Part shown: positions 17,602 to 26,274 of the stretch, piece after piece
Numbering within the stretch: the stretch's first letter is position 1
Layout of the letters: each line of letters starts with the position of its first letter
Assembly: GCF_029323795.1 (NCBI RefSeq)
Contig: NZ_CP119758.1
Coordinates: 1,860,001-1,924,000, forward strand
Origin: Zobellia alginiliquefaciens
Lineage (GTDB): Bacteria; Bacteroidota; Bacteroidia; Flavobacteriales; Flavobacteriaceae
Reading direction: 5' to 3'
Length of the DNA stretch: 64,000 nt
Notes under the pieces: generated by a model
Databases searched by the model: none
What the model was told of the DNA's origin: nothing
Seen by the model: only the letters and a program-made list of their open reading frames with translations
Position numbers and translations under genes: made by a program

Positions 17602-18312
17602 TTAAGCCGCAACAGAAAATGCGGGGGGACCTCTTAACTGAAAAGAATATGAATATTTGTTGGAATGAAAAAGTGCTTTTGGGCAAAAAGCCGGATTTGT
17701 ACGGAACGATAGATGATTTAATATAAATTCAATTAAAATAGCATCTTCCGTAGTGTATAAAAATTGATGTAGTGCATGAGCTGTATCAATATCCGAAAGC
17801 TCATCAAAATAATATGTCTTTGCCTTTTTCCAAAAAACACCGTTTACCAAAGTATGGAACAAGGTAGACTGTAACCACGGTAGGGCTTTAAATTCATTTA
17901 TATTGAAAAACTCCCGACGCATCCCCAATAGATAGATTCCTCCATCTGTGGAAGGTCCAACTACCATATCATTATGTTGAATTCGGTCAACCGCTTGTTC
18001 TAGTACTTCAGAAGTTAAATCCGGGGTATCGTTACCAATAGAAAGTACTTTTCTGTAGCCTAAATCAAAAAGTTCTTGAAAAGCATTGGCATAACGATCT
18101 CCAAATGTTTTTCCGCGTTGCTGGCTCTCATCAAAAACCACCACATCGGCATGGGCTGCAGATGCAATTGTATGGGTTCTCTTAATAAGGATATCAAAAA
18201 AACCTTTGGACGCATTTTTATTGCGTTTACCAAAAAGGGACTTACGTTCTGCCTCCAGCTGTGCCGAAAGAGAGAATACTAAAATTGCGGTATCCTTATT
18301 TTTTTGCCCCAT
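17602..18312 (-). CDS. TIGR04282/DUF2064 glycosyltransferase-like protein
   Basis: A 236-residue GT-A-like nucleotidyl/glycosyl transferase fold. Family marks are AILVFSLSAQLEAERK at the N-terminus, QRGKTFGDRYANAF, the Asp-containing LSIGNDTPDL and VVGPSTDGGIYLLGMR. Members are called rSAM/selenodomain-associated transferase 1 or arsenosugar biosynthesis glycosyltransferase. A tail of about 40 residues after the core ends in SFQLRGPPAFSVAA, Gly/Pro rich and unlike the catalytic domain. The gene directly precedes SusC by 84 bases, so it may head the uptake operon. The family is fairly sure; its substrate and the role of the tail are not. Confidence 0.75.
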   Translation of the reverse strand: MGQKNKDTAILVFSLSAQLEAERKSLFGKRNKNASKGFFDILIKRTHTIASAAHADVVVFDESQQRGKTFGDRYANAFQELFDLGYRKVLSIGNDTPDLTSEVLEQAVDRIQHNDMVVGPSTDGGIYLLGMRREFFNINEFKALPWLQSTLFHTLVNGVFWKKAKTYYFDELSDIDTAHALHQFLYTTEDAILIEFILNHLSFRTNPAFCPKALFHSNKYSYSFQLRGPPAFSVAA

Positions 18313-18513
18313 TTATCAACTTTCGTCGTAATAGTTTTTGAACCTTACTTCTCTTTTTAGCGCAAGATACTAAACAAGTTACTTGCATTTTATCTTTTCA
18401 AAGGTATTTTCCTACAAATTAAACAGCCGTTACTAGGTCATACATAAGCATAAAACATGATTTTCATACAATTAGCCATCCCGTTTTACTCGGTAATCGA
18501 CACTAATTAACCG

Positions 18514-18534
18514 ACCACGTGGTTTGTGAGTCAC
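18514..18534. promoter_or_regulatory. Adjacent short palindromes upstream of the TetR gene
   Basis: ACCACGTGGT (18514-18523) is a perfect 10-bp palindrome and GTGAGTCAC (18526-18534) a 9-base palindrome beside it. They lie between the divergent DUF2064 and TetR genes, where a TetR operator would be expected. Binding is inference. Confidence 0.3.
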
Positions 18535-18675
18535 TCGTTGAACAACCTCATATTTAACCTTTTAGACACTTAAACGAAAAATTTGGTCACACGACCCCTA
18601 TTTCCGAACATAGATTACATTGCTAGGGTTCTTTGTATGAGACCCAACGGTCTGTTTAACCCAAATCTTAAAATT

Positions 18676-19293
18676 ATGACCAAGAGTTTAAAACGCATGG
18701 CAACCATGCAAAGAATGCAAGTAACAGGACTAGAGCTTTTCTATAGAAACGGATACTATAATACAAGTGTAGATGACATCTTAAAGGAGTTATCCTTATC
18801 TAAAGGAGCCTTTTACTACCATTTTGAATCTAAAGAAGATTTCTTCATTCAAATCATTGAGAACCTGCTTGTTCGTAAAATGTACAGTCAACTTATTGAG
18901 CCTATAGAAGGTCATGATAATACTATAGACCTCATTACCCAGTGTTTTGAAGAGGCTTTAGAAACTGCTGTTCACAATGAATTCGACTTCGGTTTTGTAT
19001 TAAGTAATTTCATTAACGAGTTTAATGGTAAAAACGAAACCGTGATGAAGCATCTGAATGACATTCTGCGTATCTGGGAGGTAAATTTAGTATCTGCTGT
19101 ACAACGCGGAAAATTTAACGGGCATATTGATAGACATGTAGATAGTGAAGGTGTTGCTGTTTATCTTATGAGCTCTTATATTGGTGTTAGAACTTTAATG
19201 GTAGAAACGGCCCCTAGCGCGCGTAAATACCGTTTCATGTCTCAGTTACGTCAGTATTTTAAATCTATAGAACCGAAAAGAGAAACTGTTTAA
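18676..19293 (+). CDS. TetR/AcrR family transcriptional regulator
   Basis: About 205 residues. The N-terminal helix-turn-helix reads YNTSVDDILKELSLSKGAFYYHF, the TetR DNA-binding signature, followed by a helical ligand-binding domain. The frame extends to a GTG-like start at 18583, but the first 31 residues do not look like TetR sequence, and the ATG at 18676 (MTKSLKRMATMQ) gives the normal spacing to the HTH. TetR proteins are usually ligand-released repressors of neighbouring or own genes. It is divergent from the DUF2064-SusC operon and ends overlapping the convergent GT9 gene by 4 bases. Inducer and targets are unknown. Confidence 0.88.
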   Translation: MTKSLKRMATMQRMQVTGLELFYRNGYYNTSVDDILKELSLSKGAFYYHFESKEDFFIQIIENLLVRKMYSQLIEPIEGHDNTIDLITQCFEEALETAVHNEFDFGFVLSNFINEFNGKNETVMKHLNDILRIWEVNLVSAVQRGKFNGHIDRHVDSEGVAVYLMSSYIGVRTLMVETAPSARKYRFMSQLRQYFKSIEPKRETV

Positions 19294-20351
19294 TCCGAAT
19301 TTTTATCGGCATTAAGAACCTGTTCTATTTTCTGTACCACTTGTTCAGGCTGAATGGTGTGCATTGCCATCTTGTAATTCTCAGGCATTTTATTACCGTA
19401 AATAGATGTTGGAATAAGGGGAAATTTTTCTCGATCGGCGCAAAGGGCGTTATCCATGTTTTGAGCAAATGGAAAGAATCCGGCATACGGATGGGTAACT
19501 CCCCAAATTGTAATTACTGGAATACCGAACATAGCCCCCAAATGTGCATTACCGCTATCCATGGATAACATGGCATCTAAATTTGAAATCAGTATCAACT
19601 CCTTATCAAACGATAGTCTACCTACCATATTAAGACAGTTCTCAAATTGATTACTAAAAACTTCCAGCTGTTTCTCTTGAATAGGGCCTCCTCCGAAAAG
19701 GAAAATTTTATATGCATTGGTTTTGTTCAGTGTAGCAATAACCTCTTCCATTAATTCCAATGGATAGGTTTTACCTTTAAAAGCAGCGAAAGGGGCAATA
19801 CCAATCCACTTTTTAGAATCAGATCCGGTGATTTTAATTATTTCATCTGACAGATCCGCTTTAGCCAATACCATATTTTGTGATAAATCGATAGGGAAAC
19901 CTAACTTCTGAAAAACATCAACATACCTCTGATGCGTAGATTTTAATGGTTTGAACACTTTTGATTTACTAGAGGTCAACGCTTTTTTTTCTGCCCTCCC
20001 TTTATCAATTTGTACAACCGGAAAGCCACCATACCTGAAATATTTTTTTAAGACTTTGCTGCGCAGCACATTGTGCAGATCGGCAACTGCATCAATTTTC
20101 AGTTTTCTAAGTTCTTTGTAAAGTTTCCAAAGGCCAAAAACCCCTTTATGTCTTCCCTTTACATCTGCTTCATAAACGCTAACGTTTGGTAACGTAGCAA
20201 ACATGGGACTAAAAAATTTACGCGTTAGCAGCGTAATTTTCAGGGTTGGGTATTGTTTTGAGAGCGCCACAAGAACAGGAACGGTCATAGCGACATCACC
20301 CATGGCCGAAAGCCGTATGACCAACAAATGTTCTGGTTTATTTTTGGCCAC
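19290..20351 (-). CDS. Glycosyltransferase family 9 (heptosyltransferase-like)
   Basis: A 353-residue GT9 enzyme with the ADP-heptose:LPS heptosyltransferase start HLLVIRLSAMGDVAMTVPVL, the central IGIAPFAAFKGKTYPLELM, and LDAMLSMDSGNAHLGAMFGIPVITIWG near residue 270, the usual donor-binding segment. These enzymes add heptose or a related sugar to the lipid A core at the cytoplasmic face. It overlaps the upstream DUF4254 gene by 14 bases, so the two are coupled, and it meets the TetR gene convergently with a 4-base overlap. The exact acceptor is not predictable. Confidence 0.88.
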   Translation of the reverse strand: MAKNKPEHLLVIRLSAMGDVAMTVPVLVALSKQYPTLKITLLTRKFFSPMFATLPNVSVYEADVKGRHKGVFGLWKLYKELRKLKIDAVADLHNVLRSKVLKKYFRYGGFPVVQIDKGRAEKKALTSSKSKVFKPLKSTHQRYVDVFQKLGFPIDLSQNMVLAKADLSDEIIKITGSDSKKWIGIAPFAAFKGKTYPLELMEEVIATLNKTNAYKIFLFGGGPIQEKQLEVFSNQFENCLNMVGRLSFDKELILISNLDAMLSMDSGNAHLGAMFGIPVITIWGVTHPYAGFFPFAQNMDNALCADREKFPLIPTSIYGNKMPENYKMAMHTIQPEQVVQKIEQVLNADKNSD

Positions 20352-20940
20352 GGAGAACAGGGTTCAACTCATCATCATTATACATCTTCATCTGCTTATA
20401 TACTTTCATATATTTGTCTCCAGCCTCAATATCCGCTAATAATTGGTCAATTGCAGTGGAAAGGTCTTTCCGTTGTTCTAACAGTACGTTCAATTTTTGA
20501 GTACATTTTTCAATATGCTCAACAGAAGCGTCCGTACGACCAACCTCTTCTTGCATGTGATAGATTTTTAAAGCTAAAATTGAGAGTCTATCTATGGCCC
20601 AAGCTGGACTTTCGGTATTTATAGTGGCATCGGCCTTAACCTCAACATCTTTATATTTCTCTAAAAAATAGCTATCAATAAACTCTACCAAATCCGTACG
20701 GTCTTGGTTGCTAGCATCAATTTTTCGTTTTAGTACCAAAGCATCGTCAGGAGCTATTTCAGGATCACGAATAATGTCCTCATAATGCCACTGCACCGTA
20801 TCTATCCAATTTTTTCTATAAAGCAAACGTGCAATATCATCCTTAGGATAAGGGTTAACAAAAGGCTGATAGACATTATCTTTAATGTGATATTTCTGGA
20901 TACTTTCCTCAAAAACTGTATATGCGAATTTACTGAACAT
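20338..20940 (-). CDS. DUF4254 domain protein
   Basis: A 200-residue, mostly helical soluble protein matching DUF4254: motifs LLYRKNWIDTVQWHYEDIIRDPEI near residue 38 and IDRLSILALKIYHM near 112. Members commonly sit beside glycosyltransferase genes for LPS in Bacteroidota and other groups, as here, where it overlaps a GT9 gene by 14 bases. The function is unknown; a role in core-oligosaccharide assembly is inferred from context only. No signal peptide or membrane segment is present. Confidence 0.8.
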   Translation of the reverse strand: MFSKFAYTVFEESIQKYHIKDNVYQPFVNPYPKDDIARLLYRKNWIDTVQWHYEDIIRDPEIAPDDALVLKRKIDASNQDRTDLVEFIDSYFLEKYKDVEVKADATINTESPAWAIDRLSILALKIYHMQEEVGRTDASVEHIEKCTQKLNVLLEQRKDLSTAIDQLLADIEAGDKYMKVYKQMKMYNDDELNPVLRGQK

Positions 20941-20975
20941 CTCTTTCTTGCTTTAGAAGCAAAGTTATTCATAAA

Positions 20976-21914
20976 TTATTTGATGGCAATACTCGTCGTT
21001 AGTACCAAAAACGGAATAATCACCGCTGCCATGAGAATAATCTCTTTAATATTTGCTCTGCGCAACGACTCTATGTACTTGGTCATAAACACAGCAGCGG
21101 GAAAGAACATAACCATTACGGGATAGACATTGTCAGATAGCAATAGTATATTAAGAACCAGACCAAGGATGAAAGACAGGCCTATCAGCTGCATAGTTAT
21201 TACCCTGCCAAAACCTGACTTTCCTAATTTAACGAATGCTAAAACACCTGCAACTAAAGTTGTAAGAGTAAATAAAATCAATTTGGTACTGTGTCCCCAA
21301 TATGAGAAATAAGTAATGCTGGGCGAGACTTCAAACTTATAATGCTCAACAAAAAAGTCTGGGGCACCATAAAGAACCAGTACACATTCCGCAATCATGA
21401 GTACCGTGAAAATGGCTGCAAATGGCACTAACCAATTTCTTATATTTTTAGGCTCGTAGAAATATATTGCCGCTACTACTAAAATTAAGAATAACATCGC
21501 CCAGTCATAAAAAAGGCTTGATACCAAAATCCAGATAGTAGCATCAAAAATTTTGAATTTAATGTTTTTCAAGGATCTAATGCTAATCAACCTTCTCATT
21601 GCCAACAATAAAAAGAAACTACAGAAAATAGCATTGGAATCTATTAAGGTTTCAGGAAAAACAACCATTAGTAACCCATAAAAAAGTATGGTAAACGAGT
21701 TTGCCCCGGTAACTTTATTCCGTTTTACGATAAAATTGATAACAAATACACTGAAAAAAAGAACAGATAGAATAAAGAATTTCCAAAATATCTGACTTAG
21801 GGAATAGATTCTTTCGAACAATGAAAAATGGGCGAACCAATAGAAAACGAACAGAAATGAAAGAACTATTATGTAATTAATTGGCTTTGTTTTGCCAAAA
21901 ATGATTGAAATCAT
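20976..21914 (-). CDS. DUF6427-family integral membrane protein
   Basis: A 312-residue protein with about eight to ten transmembrane helices and a short N-terminus (MISIIFGKTKPINYIIV). It matches the DUF6427 family of Flavobacteriia, of unknown function. It lies 35 bases upstream of the DUF4254 gene in the same direction, forming a three-gene group with GT9; the same trio is, from memory, common in the family. A link to envelope glycan assembly is only contextual. Confidence 0.7.
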   Translation of the reverse strand: MISIIFGKTKPINYIIVLSFLFVFYWFAHFSLFERIYSLSQIFWKFFILSVLFFSVFVINFIVKRNKVTGANSFTILFYGLLMVVFPETLIDSNAIFCSFFLLLAMRRLISIRSLKNIKFKIFDATIWILVSSLFYDWAMLFLILVVAAIYFYEPKNIRNWLVPFAAIFTVLMIAECVLVLYGAPDFFVEHYKFEVSPSITYFSYWGHSTKLILFTLTTLVAGVLAFVKLGKSGFGRVITMQLIGLSFILGLVLNILLLSDNVYPVMVMFFPAAVFMTKYIESLRRANIKEIILMAAVIIPFLVLTTSIAIK

Positions 21915-22032
21915 TTGAAAATCTATCTAAATTTTATGGACCGTATTTTTTCTTTTCAAAAACGAAAACTAAGTTTTGATTGTGCTTACTAAATCATCAA
22001 CATTAAAATTTAGAAAGTTCCTAAGCTTTTTA

Positions 22033-22040
22033 TATTTTTG
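22033..22040 (+). promoter_or_regulatory. Bacteroidota -7 box before the DUF6341 gene
   Basis: TATTTTTG fits TAnnTTTG and ends 20 bases before the ATG at 22061. A recognisable -33 TTG is lacking. Confidence 0.5.
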
Positions 22041-22060
22041 CAAGTGTAAATATAGCTAAC

Positions 22061-22282
22061 ATGAAATCATTTTTTGAAGGAATAGCGGATTTGTTCGTAA
22101 ACCATTTGTTTTGGCCATTAGACCAGTTGCGTTTTATGCATAGCTGGTGGGGAGCCAATATTATTAACTGGATTCTTGCGATTATCTGTAGTGCAGCTTT
22201 CGTTTATTGGATGCTACAACTCAAAAAGTACAACGATAATGACGAAGAGGATAAATCTATCTCTTCTCACTCTTACCTTTAA
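22061..22282 (+). CDS. DUF6341-family small membrane protein
   Basis: A 73-residue protein: N-terminal amphipathic stretch MKSFFEGIADLFVNHLFWPLDQLR, one strong transmembrane helix (about residues 34-52, IINWILAIICSAAFVYWML) and an acidic/Ser tail. It matches the small DUF6341 proteins found next to purD in Flavobacteriaceae, some of which are mislabelled as uracil phosphoribosyltransferase in databases. It is convergent with purD and shares its terminator. Function unknown. Confidence 0.72.
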   Translation: MKSFFEGIADLFVNHLFWPLDQLRFMHSWWGANIINWILAIICSAAFVYWMLQLKKYNDNDEEDKSISSHSYL

Positions 22283-22313
22283 ACCTATTTAGGTTTCTTG
22301 ATAATTTCTATTT

Positions 22314-22359
22314 AAAGATATTGGATTCGCTCTATTAAAGGTCGAATCCAATATCTTTT
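22314..22359. terminator. Bidirectional terminator overlapping the 3' end of purD
   Basis: A perfect 16-bp stem, 22314-22329 (starting AAAGATATTGG) with 22343-22358, and a 13-base loop. A T run follows on the plus strand and flanking T/A bases favour both directions. The purD stop (22335-22337) is in the loop and its last codons (DIGF) form one arm. A smaller hairpin, AAACCT/AGGTTT, lies at 22281-22296. Confidence 0.85.
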
Positions 22360-23606
22360 CTATAGTTCATATCTTCAAATTTGATTTTCTCGATATTTTC
22401 ATAAGATGTAACCAATGCCTCTTTGAAAGTATCTCCGTAGGAAGTAATTGCCATTACCCTACCTCCACTAGTAACTACCTTACCTTCTTTTAGACTAGTG
22501 CCCGCGTGAAATACCAATGAGTCTTTAACAGAATCAAACCCAGTAATTTCTTTGCCCTTTTCGTATGCCTCAGGGTAACCACCAGAAACTAGCATTACCG
22601 TAGATGCCGTTCTTGGGTCTAGTTCTAAATCTATAGCGTCTAAAGTTCCATTAGCCACCGCTTCCAAAACATCTACTAAATCATTTTTTATTCTAGGTAT
22701 GACCACTTCCGTCTCTGGATCGCCCATACGCACATTGTATTCAATAACCTTAGGTTCGTCACCGACCTTTATAAGGCCAATGAATATAAAACCTTTATAT
22801 GGCAAATTATCCTTTTTAAGGCCTTCTACCGTTGGTTTAACTATTCGTTGGTGTATCTTGTTCATAAAGGCCTCGTCTGCAAAAGGAACAGGTGAAATAG
22901 CACCCATACCGCCTGTATTGAGTCCAGCGTCACCTTCTCCAATACGTTTGTAGTCTTTGGCAGTTGGCAAAACCTTATAACCACTACCATCTGTAAGAAC
23001 AAAAACACTGAGCTCTATACCGGCTAGAAACTCTTCTATAACCACAGTAGCACTGGCATTACCGAATTTAGCGTCTACCAACATGGTTTTCAGCTCTTCT
23101 TTGGCATCAACTATATCTTCAAGGATAACAACTCCTTTACCAGCTGCTAGTCCGTCTGCTTTTAATACATATGGTGGCTGTAAAGTTTCAAGAAATTTGA
23201 AACCTTCTTGAAGTGTCTCGGCAGTAAAACTTTCATAGGCTGCTGTAGGAATGTTGTGCCTAATCATAAACTCTTTAGCAAATTCTTTACTGCCTTCCAG
23301 TTCTGCTCCTGCTTTTTGCGGTCCAATTACTGGAATGTTCTTTAATTCCGAATCGTTAAGAAAGTAATCATGAACTCCGTTTACCAATGGGTCTTCTGGG
23401 CCAACTACAACAATATTCACGTTATTCGCCAGAACAGCCTTTTTGATTCCCTCAAAATCGTTTACACCAACCGGTATGTTTTTGGCGATTTCGGCAGTAC
23501 CCGCATTTCCGGGGGCTACATAAAGATTATTTAGTTTGGGGCTTTGTTTTAGTTTCCAGGCTAAAGTGTGCTCGCGACCGCCAGCACCTAAAATAAGAAT
23601 ATTCAT
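22335..23606 (-). CDS. purD: Phosphoribosylamine-glycine ligase
   Basis: A 423-residue GAR synthetase, the normal length for PurD. It joins glycine to 5-phosphoribosylamine with ATP in the second step of purine biosynthesis. The protein starts with the Rossmann-like MNILILGAGGREHTLAWKL, contains the ATP-grasp core (VLKADGLAAGKGVVIL near residue 145) and the signature RMGDPETEVVIPR near 294. It is monocistronic: the convergent DUF6341 gene shares a bidirectional terminator at its 3' end and a -7 box lies 15 bases before the ATG. Confidence 0.97.
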   Translation of the reverse strand: MNILILGAGGREHTLAWKLKQSPKLNNLYVAPGNAGTAEIAKNIPVGVNDFEGIKKAVLANNVNIVVVGPEDPLVNGVHDYFLNDSELKNIPVIGPQKAGAELEGSKEFAKEFMIRHNIPTAAYESFTAETLQEGFKFLETLQPPYVLKADGLAAGKGVVILEDIVDAKEELKTMLVDAKFGNASATVVIEEFLAGIELSVFVLTDGSGYKVLPTAKDYKRIGEGDAGLNTGGMGAISPVPFADEAFMNKIHQRIVKPTVEGLKKDNLPYKGFIFIGLIKVGDEPKVIEYNVRMGDPETEVVIPRIKNDLVDVLEAVANGTLDAIDLELDPRTASTVMLVSGGYPEAYEKGKEITGFDSVKDSLVFHAGTSLKEGKVVTSGGRVMAITSYGDTFKEALVTSYENIEKIKFEDMNYRKDIGFDL

Positions 23607-23621
23607 GTTCTAAGGTTTGCG

Positions 23622-23629
23622 CAAAAATA
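23622..23629 (-). promoter_or_regulatory. Bacteroidota -7 box before purD
   Basis: On the minus strand TATTTTTG (TAnnTTTG type) ends 15 bases before the purD ATG at 23606. No clear -33 box. Confidence 0.5.
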
Positions 23630-23711
23630 CGTTTTGAAGGGGAATATCGTAGTAAAAAGTACAAAGGATTTTATATTGCCCTTTTATCAAATGAATTAGA
23701 GTGGGATAAAT

Positions 23712-24902
23712 TTATTCTTTAACCTTTCCTTCAACATCTTCTGTTTGCTGTTTATCTTTTTTCTTCTTGGTAAGGTTAGATTCTTCAACTCTAGATTTTA
23801 TTTTATCCACCTTCCTCTTAAGTAGTATTTTTTGCTTCAACGTAGCAAAACTATAATTATACTTGAAGAACACATAACCTAAAATAATAACTACGGAAAC
23901 CAACATAATTACCATACCTAAATTTTTGGCAGTACTACCCAGTACAATAAACAACATAACAAACAGTAAGTTGAAGCAGCCTATAATAAAACTAGCCTGT
24001 TTGTGTGTAAGGCCCCAATAATCAATTAGCACATGATGGGTATGATTTCGATCGGGGGAAAAAGGACCTTTTTTATTTGCAATCCGTATAGCAAACACTC
24101 TCGCGGTATCGAAAAGTGGGACTATCAAAATACTTATGGCAATTAAAGGGGCGTTCTCCAGAAGAAACGGAAGTTCTGTATATGACGTTGGCCTTAATGC
24201 AAGAAATTTAAGAGTAAGTATACTTATAATTAACCCAACAATTAAAGAACCCGTGTCTCCCATGAAAATCTTTTTATCAGAAGATAGGTTAAATCCTAAA
24301 AACGCCATGAGACTTGCGTTCATAGTAATACTTATCAACGCAAAGAAATATTCACCAGTTAGATAGAAAATAGTGGTATAAAGTACCATAATTACAATAC
24401 CCACTACCGAGGCCAACCCATCTATTCCATCAATTAGATTGTAGGAGTTAATGATTGTAATCATCATAAAACCAGCAATTATGAGATATAGGTAATAGGG
24501 TATTTCATTAATATTCAAAAAGCCGTTGAGGGAGTGTATGGTAAAACTGGGATTCGTAAGTATAAATATTATTGCAAAGGCTTGTGCCAGAAGTTTTGCA
24601 CCAGGTGAAATTACGACTAGGTCATCTTTCAGGCCTATTATGAAAAGTATTGTTAAGGCTGGAATCATGTGCATTGCTTCGTCATACAAATCCCTGTCTT
24701 TTATAAAAAAAAGAGCAAGTATGAGAACATAAAAAAAGGAAACCCCTCCTAGAGTTGGTGTTTTTGAAGAGTGAGAACTCCTTTGATTTGGGTCATCCAT
24801 CAAACGCTTATGCTCAACCACCTTTATAATTTTAGGAATGGTTAAATACGTTAGAAGAAAGGCTCCTATAAATAATGATATGGCGGTTTCTAAAAAAAAC
24901 AA
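23712..24902 (-). CDS. WecA/MraY-family undecaprenyl-phosphate sugar-1-phosphate transferase
   Basis: A 396-residue polytopic enzyme with ten to eleven helices, DDPNQRSSH near residue 36, NLIDGIDGLAS near 155, GDTGSL near 214 and the HIH-like RNHTHHVLI near 290; these bind Mg2+, UDP-sugar and the lipid carrier. Such enzymes transfer GlcNAc-1-P or a related sugar to undecaprenyl phosphate and start O-antigen or capsule repeat assembly. The charged C-terminal tail (about 365-396, Lys/Glu rich) is cytoplasmic. The only plausible start is TTG at 24902, since a TGA lies two codons upstream. It is the last gene of the polysaccharide locus. Confidence 0.88.
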   Translation of the reverse strand: MFFLETAISLFIGAFLLTYLTIPKIIKVVEHKRLMDDPNQRSSHSSKTPTLGGVSFFYVLILALFFIKDRDLYDEAMHMIPALTILFIIGLKDDLVVISPGAKLLAQAFAIIFILTNPSFTIHSLNGFLNINEIPYYLYLIIAGFMMITIINSYNLIDGIDGLASVVGIVIMVLYTTIFYLTGEYFFALISITMNASLMAFLGFNLSSDKKIFMGDTGSLIVGLIISILTLKFLALRPTSYTELPFLLENAPLIAISILIVPLFDTARVFAIRIANKKGPFSPDRNHTHHVLIDYWGLTHKQASFIIGCFNLLFVMLFIVLGSTAKNLGMVIMLVSVVIILGYVFFKYNYSFATLKQKILLKRKVDKIKSRVEESNLTKKKKDKQQTEDVEGKVKE

Positions 24903-25077
24903 AGTTCAGGATTTTATGGTAAACTTAAGCATATAAATTTACTTCAAAGGTGGAATTAGCTTAACCATGCGGAGTTATAACAAATTATCAAATAGGGTGC
25001 TATAACATGATTACCTAAGTGTATTTAAAGACAAAATCATTTCGTATAAATCTATTTACCATTTTTATATAACAGGA

Positions 25078-26274
25078 TTAATCCCTTAAAAAATTCAGCA
25101 TCTTTTTCGCCAAAGAGCCTCTATTAATTTGGGAAGCAACTTTATGCAAATCGACATCAATTGTTTCTCCAGCGGTAAGTGCCCTATTTATTGCACTTAT
25201 AAGACTACTTTCATTTTCGGGAATATAACATAATCCTAAATTATTATTTTTTACGAAATCTTCAGCCTCACCTCTTACGCCAAGAAGTATTGGAATTTTC
25301 ATTGCCGCCAATTCGTTCATCTTCGAAGGTAATGCTCCTAAGAAAACGGGTGAATCAATAAGATTGACCAATCCCATGTTAAGAATGGAAATATAACGCT
25401 TAACCTCAGATTTAGATACAGGTGGCAAAAATGTAGTATTTGTTAATTGTAGACTTTTATCCAATTCTAATAAATCTTCTTTAGCCGCACCTGACCCCAC
25501 GAATAGAAAATGTACTTTACCATTTTCTATTTTTAAAGCTGTTTTAAGTATAAAATCAAGTCCATGAGCCATACCGTGGGTGCCAATGTACCCAATGATA
25601 AATTTATTTTGCAATCCTAATTCAGCTACTAAGTCTTCATCTTTCGGTAAAGGCTGAAACAAGCTCAAATCTACTCCATTTCGAATCACAAGCACCTTGT
25701 TTTTGGCCACATTGTGTTTTCTAGTTATTTCATTGCCAATGAACTCTGTTACTGGGACAATCTTCCAAGCACTTTTATAAAGCTTGTGCTCTAGATACTC
25801 AAAAAACCGAATTGCAGGATTATCTTTCATAGCCCCTACAACTTTCACCGATTCAGGCCACAAATCTCTTACTTCCATAACCCATTTCTTTCTCTTCCAA
25901 AATGAAAGCCACCTTCCAGAAACTGCAGTAAAAAATTGAGGAGAAGTAGCGATAATTAAGTCCGTTTTGACAAACAATCCAACCATAAAAGAAGAAATCA
26001 TATAGCTTAAGAAATCTATAATCCGTTTAAAGAAACCCTTGTTTTCAGCCATAAAAGACCAAACACGAATTACCTTAATACCTTCAATCCATTCAACCTG
26101 ATACAGCTTATTTTTATATCCTTTGTATACTTTACCATAAGGAAAATTAGGAAAACAGGTAATAACTGTTACCTCTTCTCCTTGCTTAACCCACTCTCGG
26201 CAATGTTCATAGGTTCTATGTGCTGGCGCATTAGTTTCTGGTATGAAATTATCTGTTAAAAAAAGAATTCTCAT
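25078..26274 (-). CDS. Glycosyltransferase family 4, WbuB-like
   Basis: A 398-residue GT-B enzyme. The N-terminal domain begins MRILFLTDNFIPETNAPAHR with GEEVTVITCFPNFPYGKVY and has WVMEVRDLWPESVKVVGAM near residue 130, close to WbuB (a FucNAc/aminosugar transferase) and similar O-antigen enzymes. The C-terminal half has KFIIGYIGTHGMAHGLDFIL near 230. It adds one sugar to the lipid-linked repeat on the cytoplasmic side. It adjoins the WbpI-like gene, whose stop overlaps its start by a base. The sugar specificity is a guess. Confidence 0.85.
   Translation of the reverse strand: MRILFLTDNFIPETNAPAHRTYEHCREWVKQGEEVTVITCFPNFPYGKVYKGYKNKLYQVEWIEGIKVIRVWSFMAENKGFFKRIIDFLSYMISSFMVGLFVKTDLIIATSPQFFTAVSGRWLSFWKRKKWVMEVRDLWPESVKVVGAMKDNPAIRFFEYLEHKLYKSAWKIVPVTEFIGNEITRKHNVAKNKVLVIRNGVDLSLFQPLPKDEDLVAELGLQNKFIIGYIGTHGMAHGLDFILKTALKIENGKVHFLFVGSGAAKEDLLELDKSLQLTNTTFLPPVSKSEVKRYISILNMGLVNLIDSPVFLGALPSKMNELAAMKIPILLGVRGEAEDFVKNNNLGLCYIPENESSLISAINRALTAGETIDVDLHKVASQINRGSLAKKMLNFLRD

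Noticed and set aside
18514-18523. ACCACGTGGT as a third parS site
   Set aside because: It shares only the CCACGTGG core; the flanking GTT/AAC bases of parS are absent.
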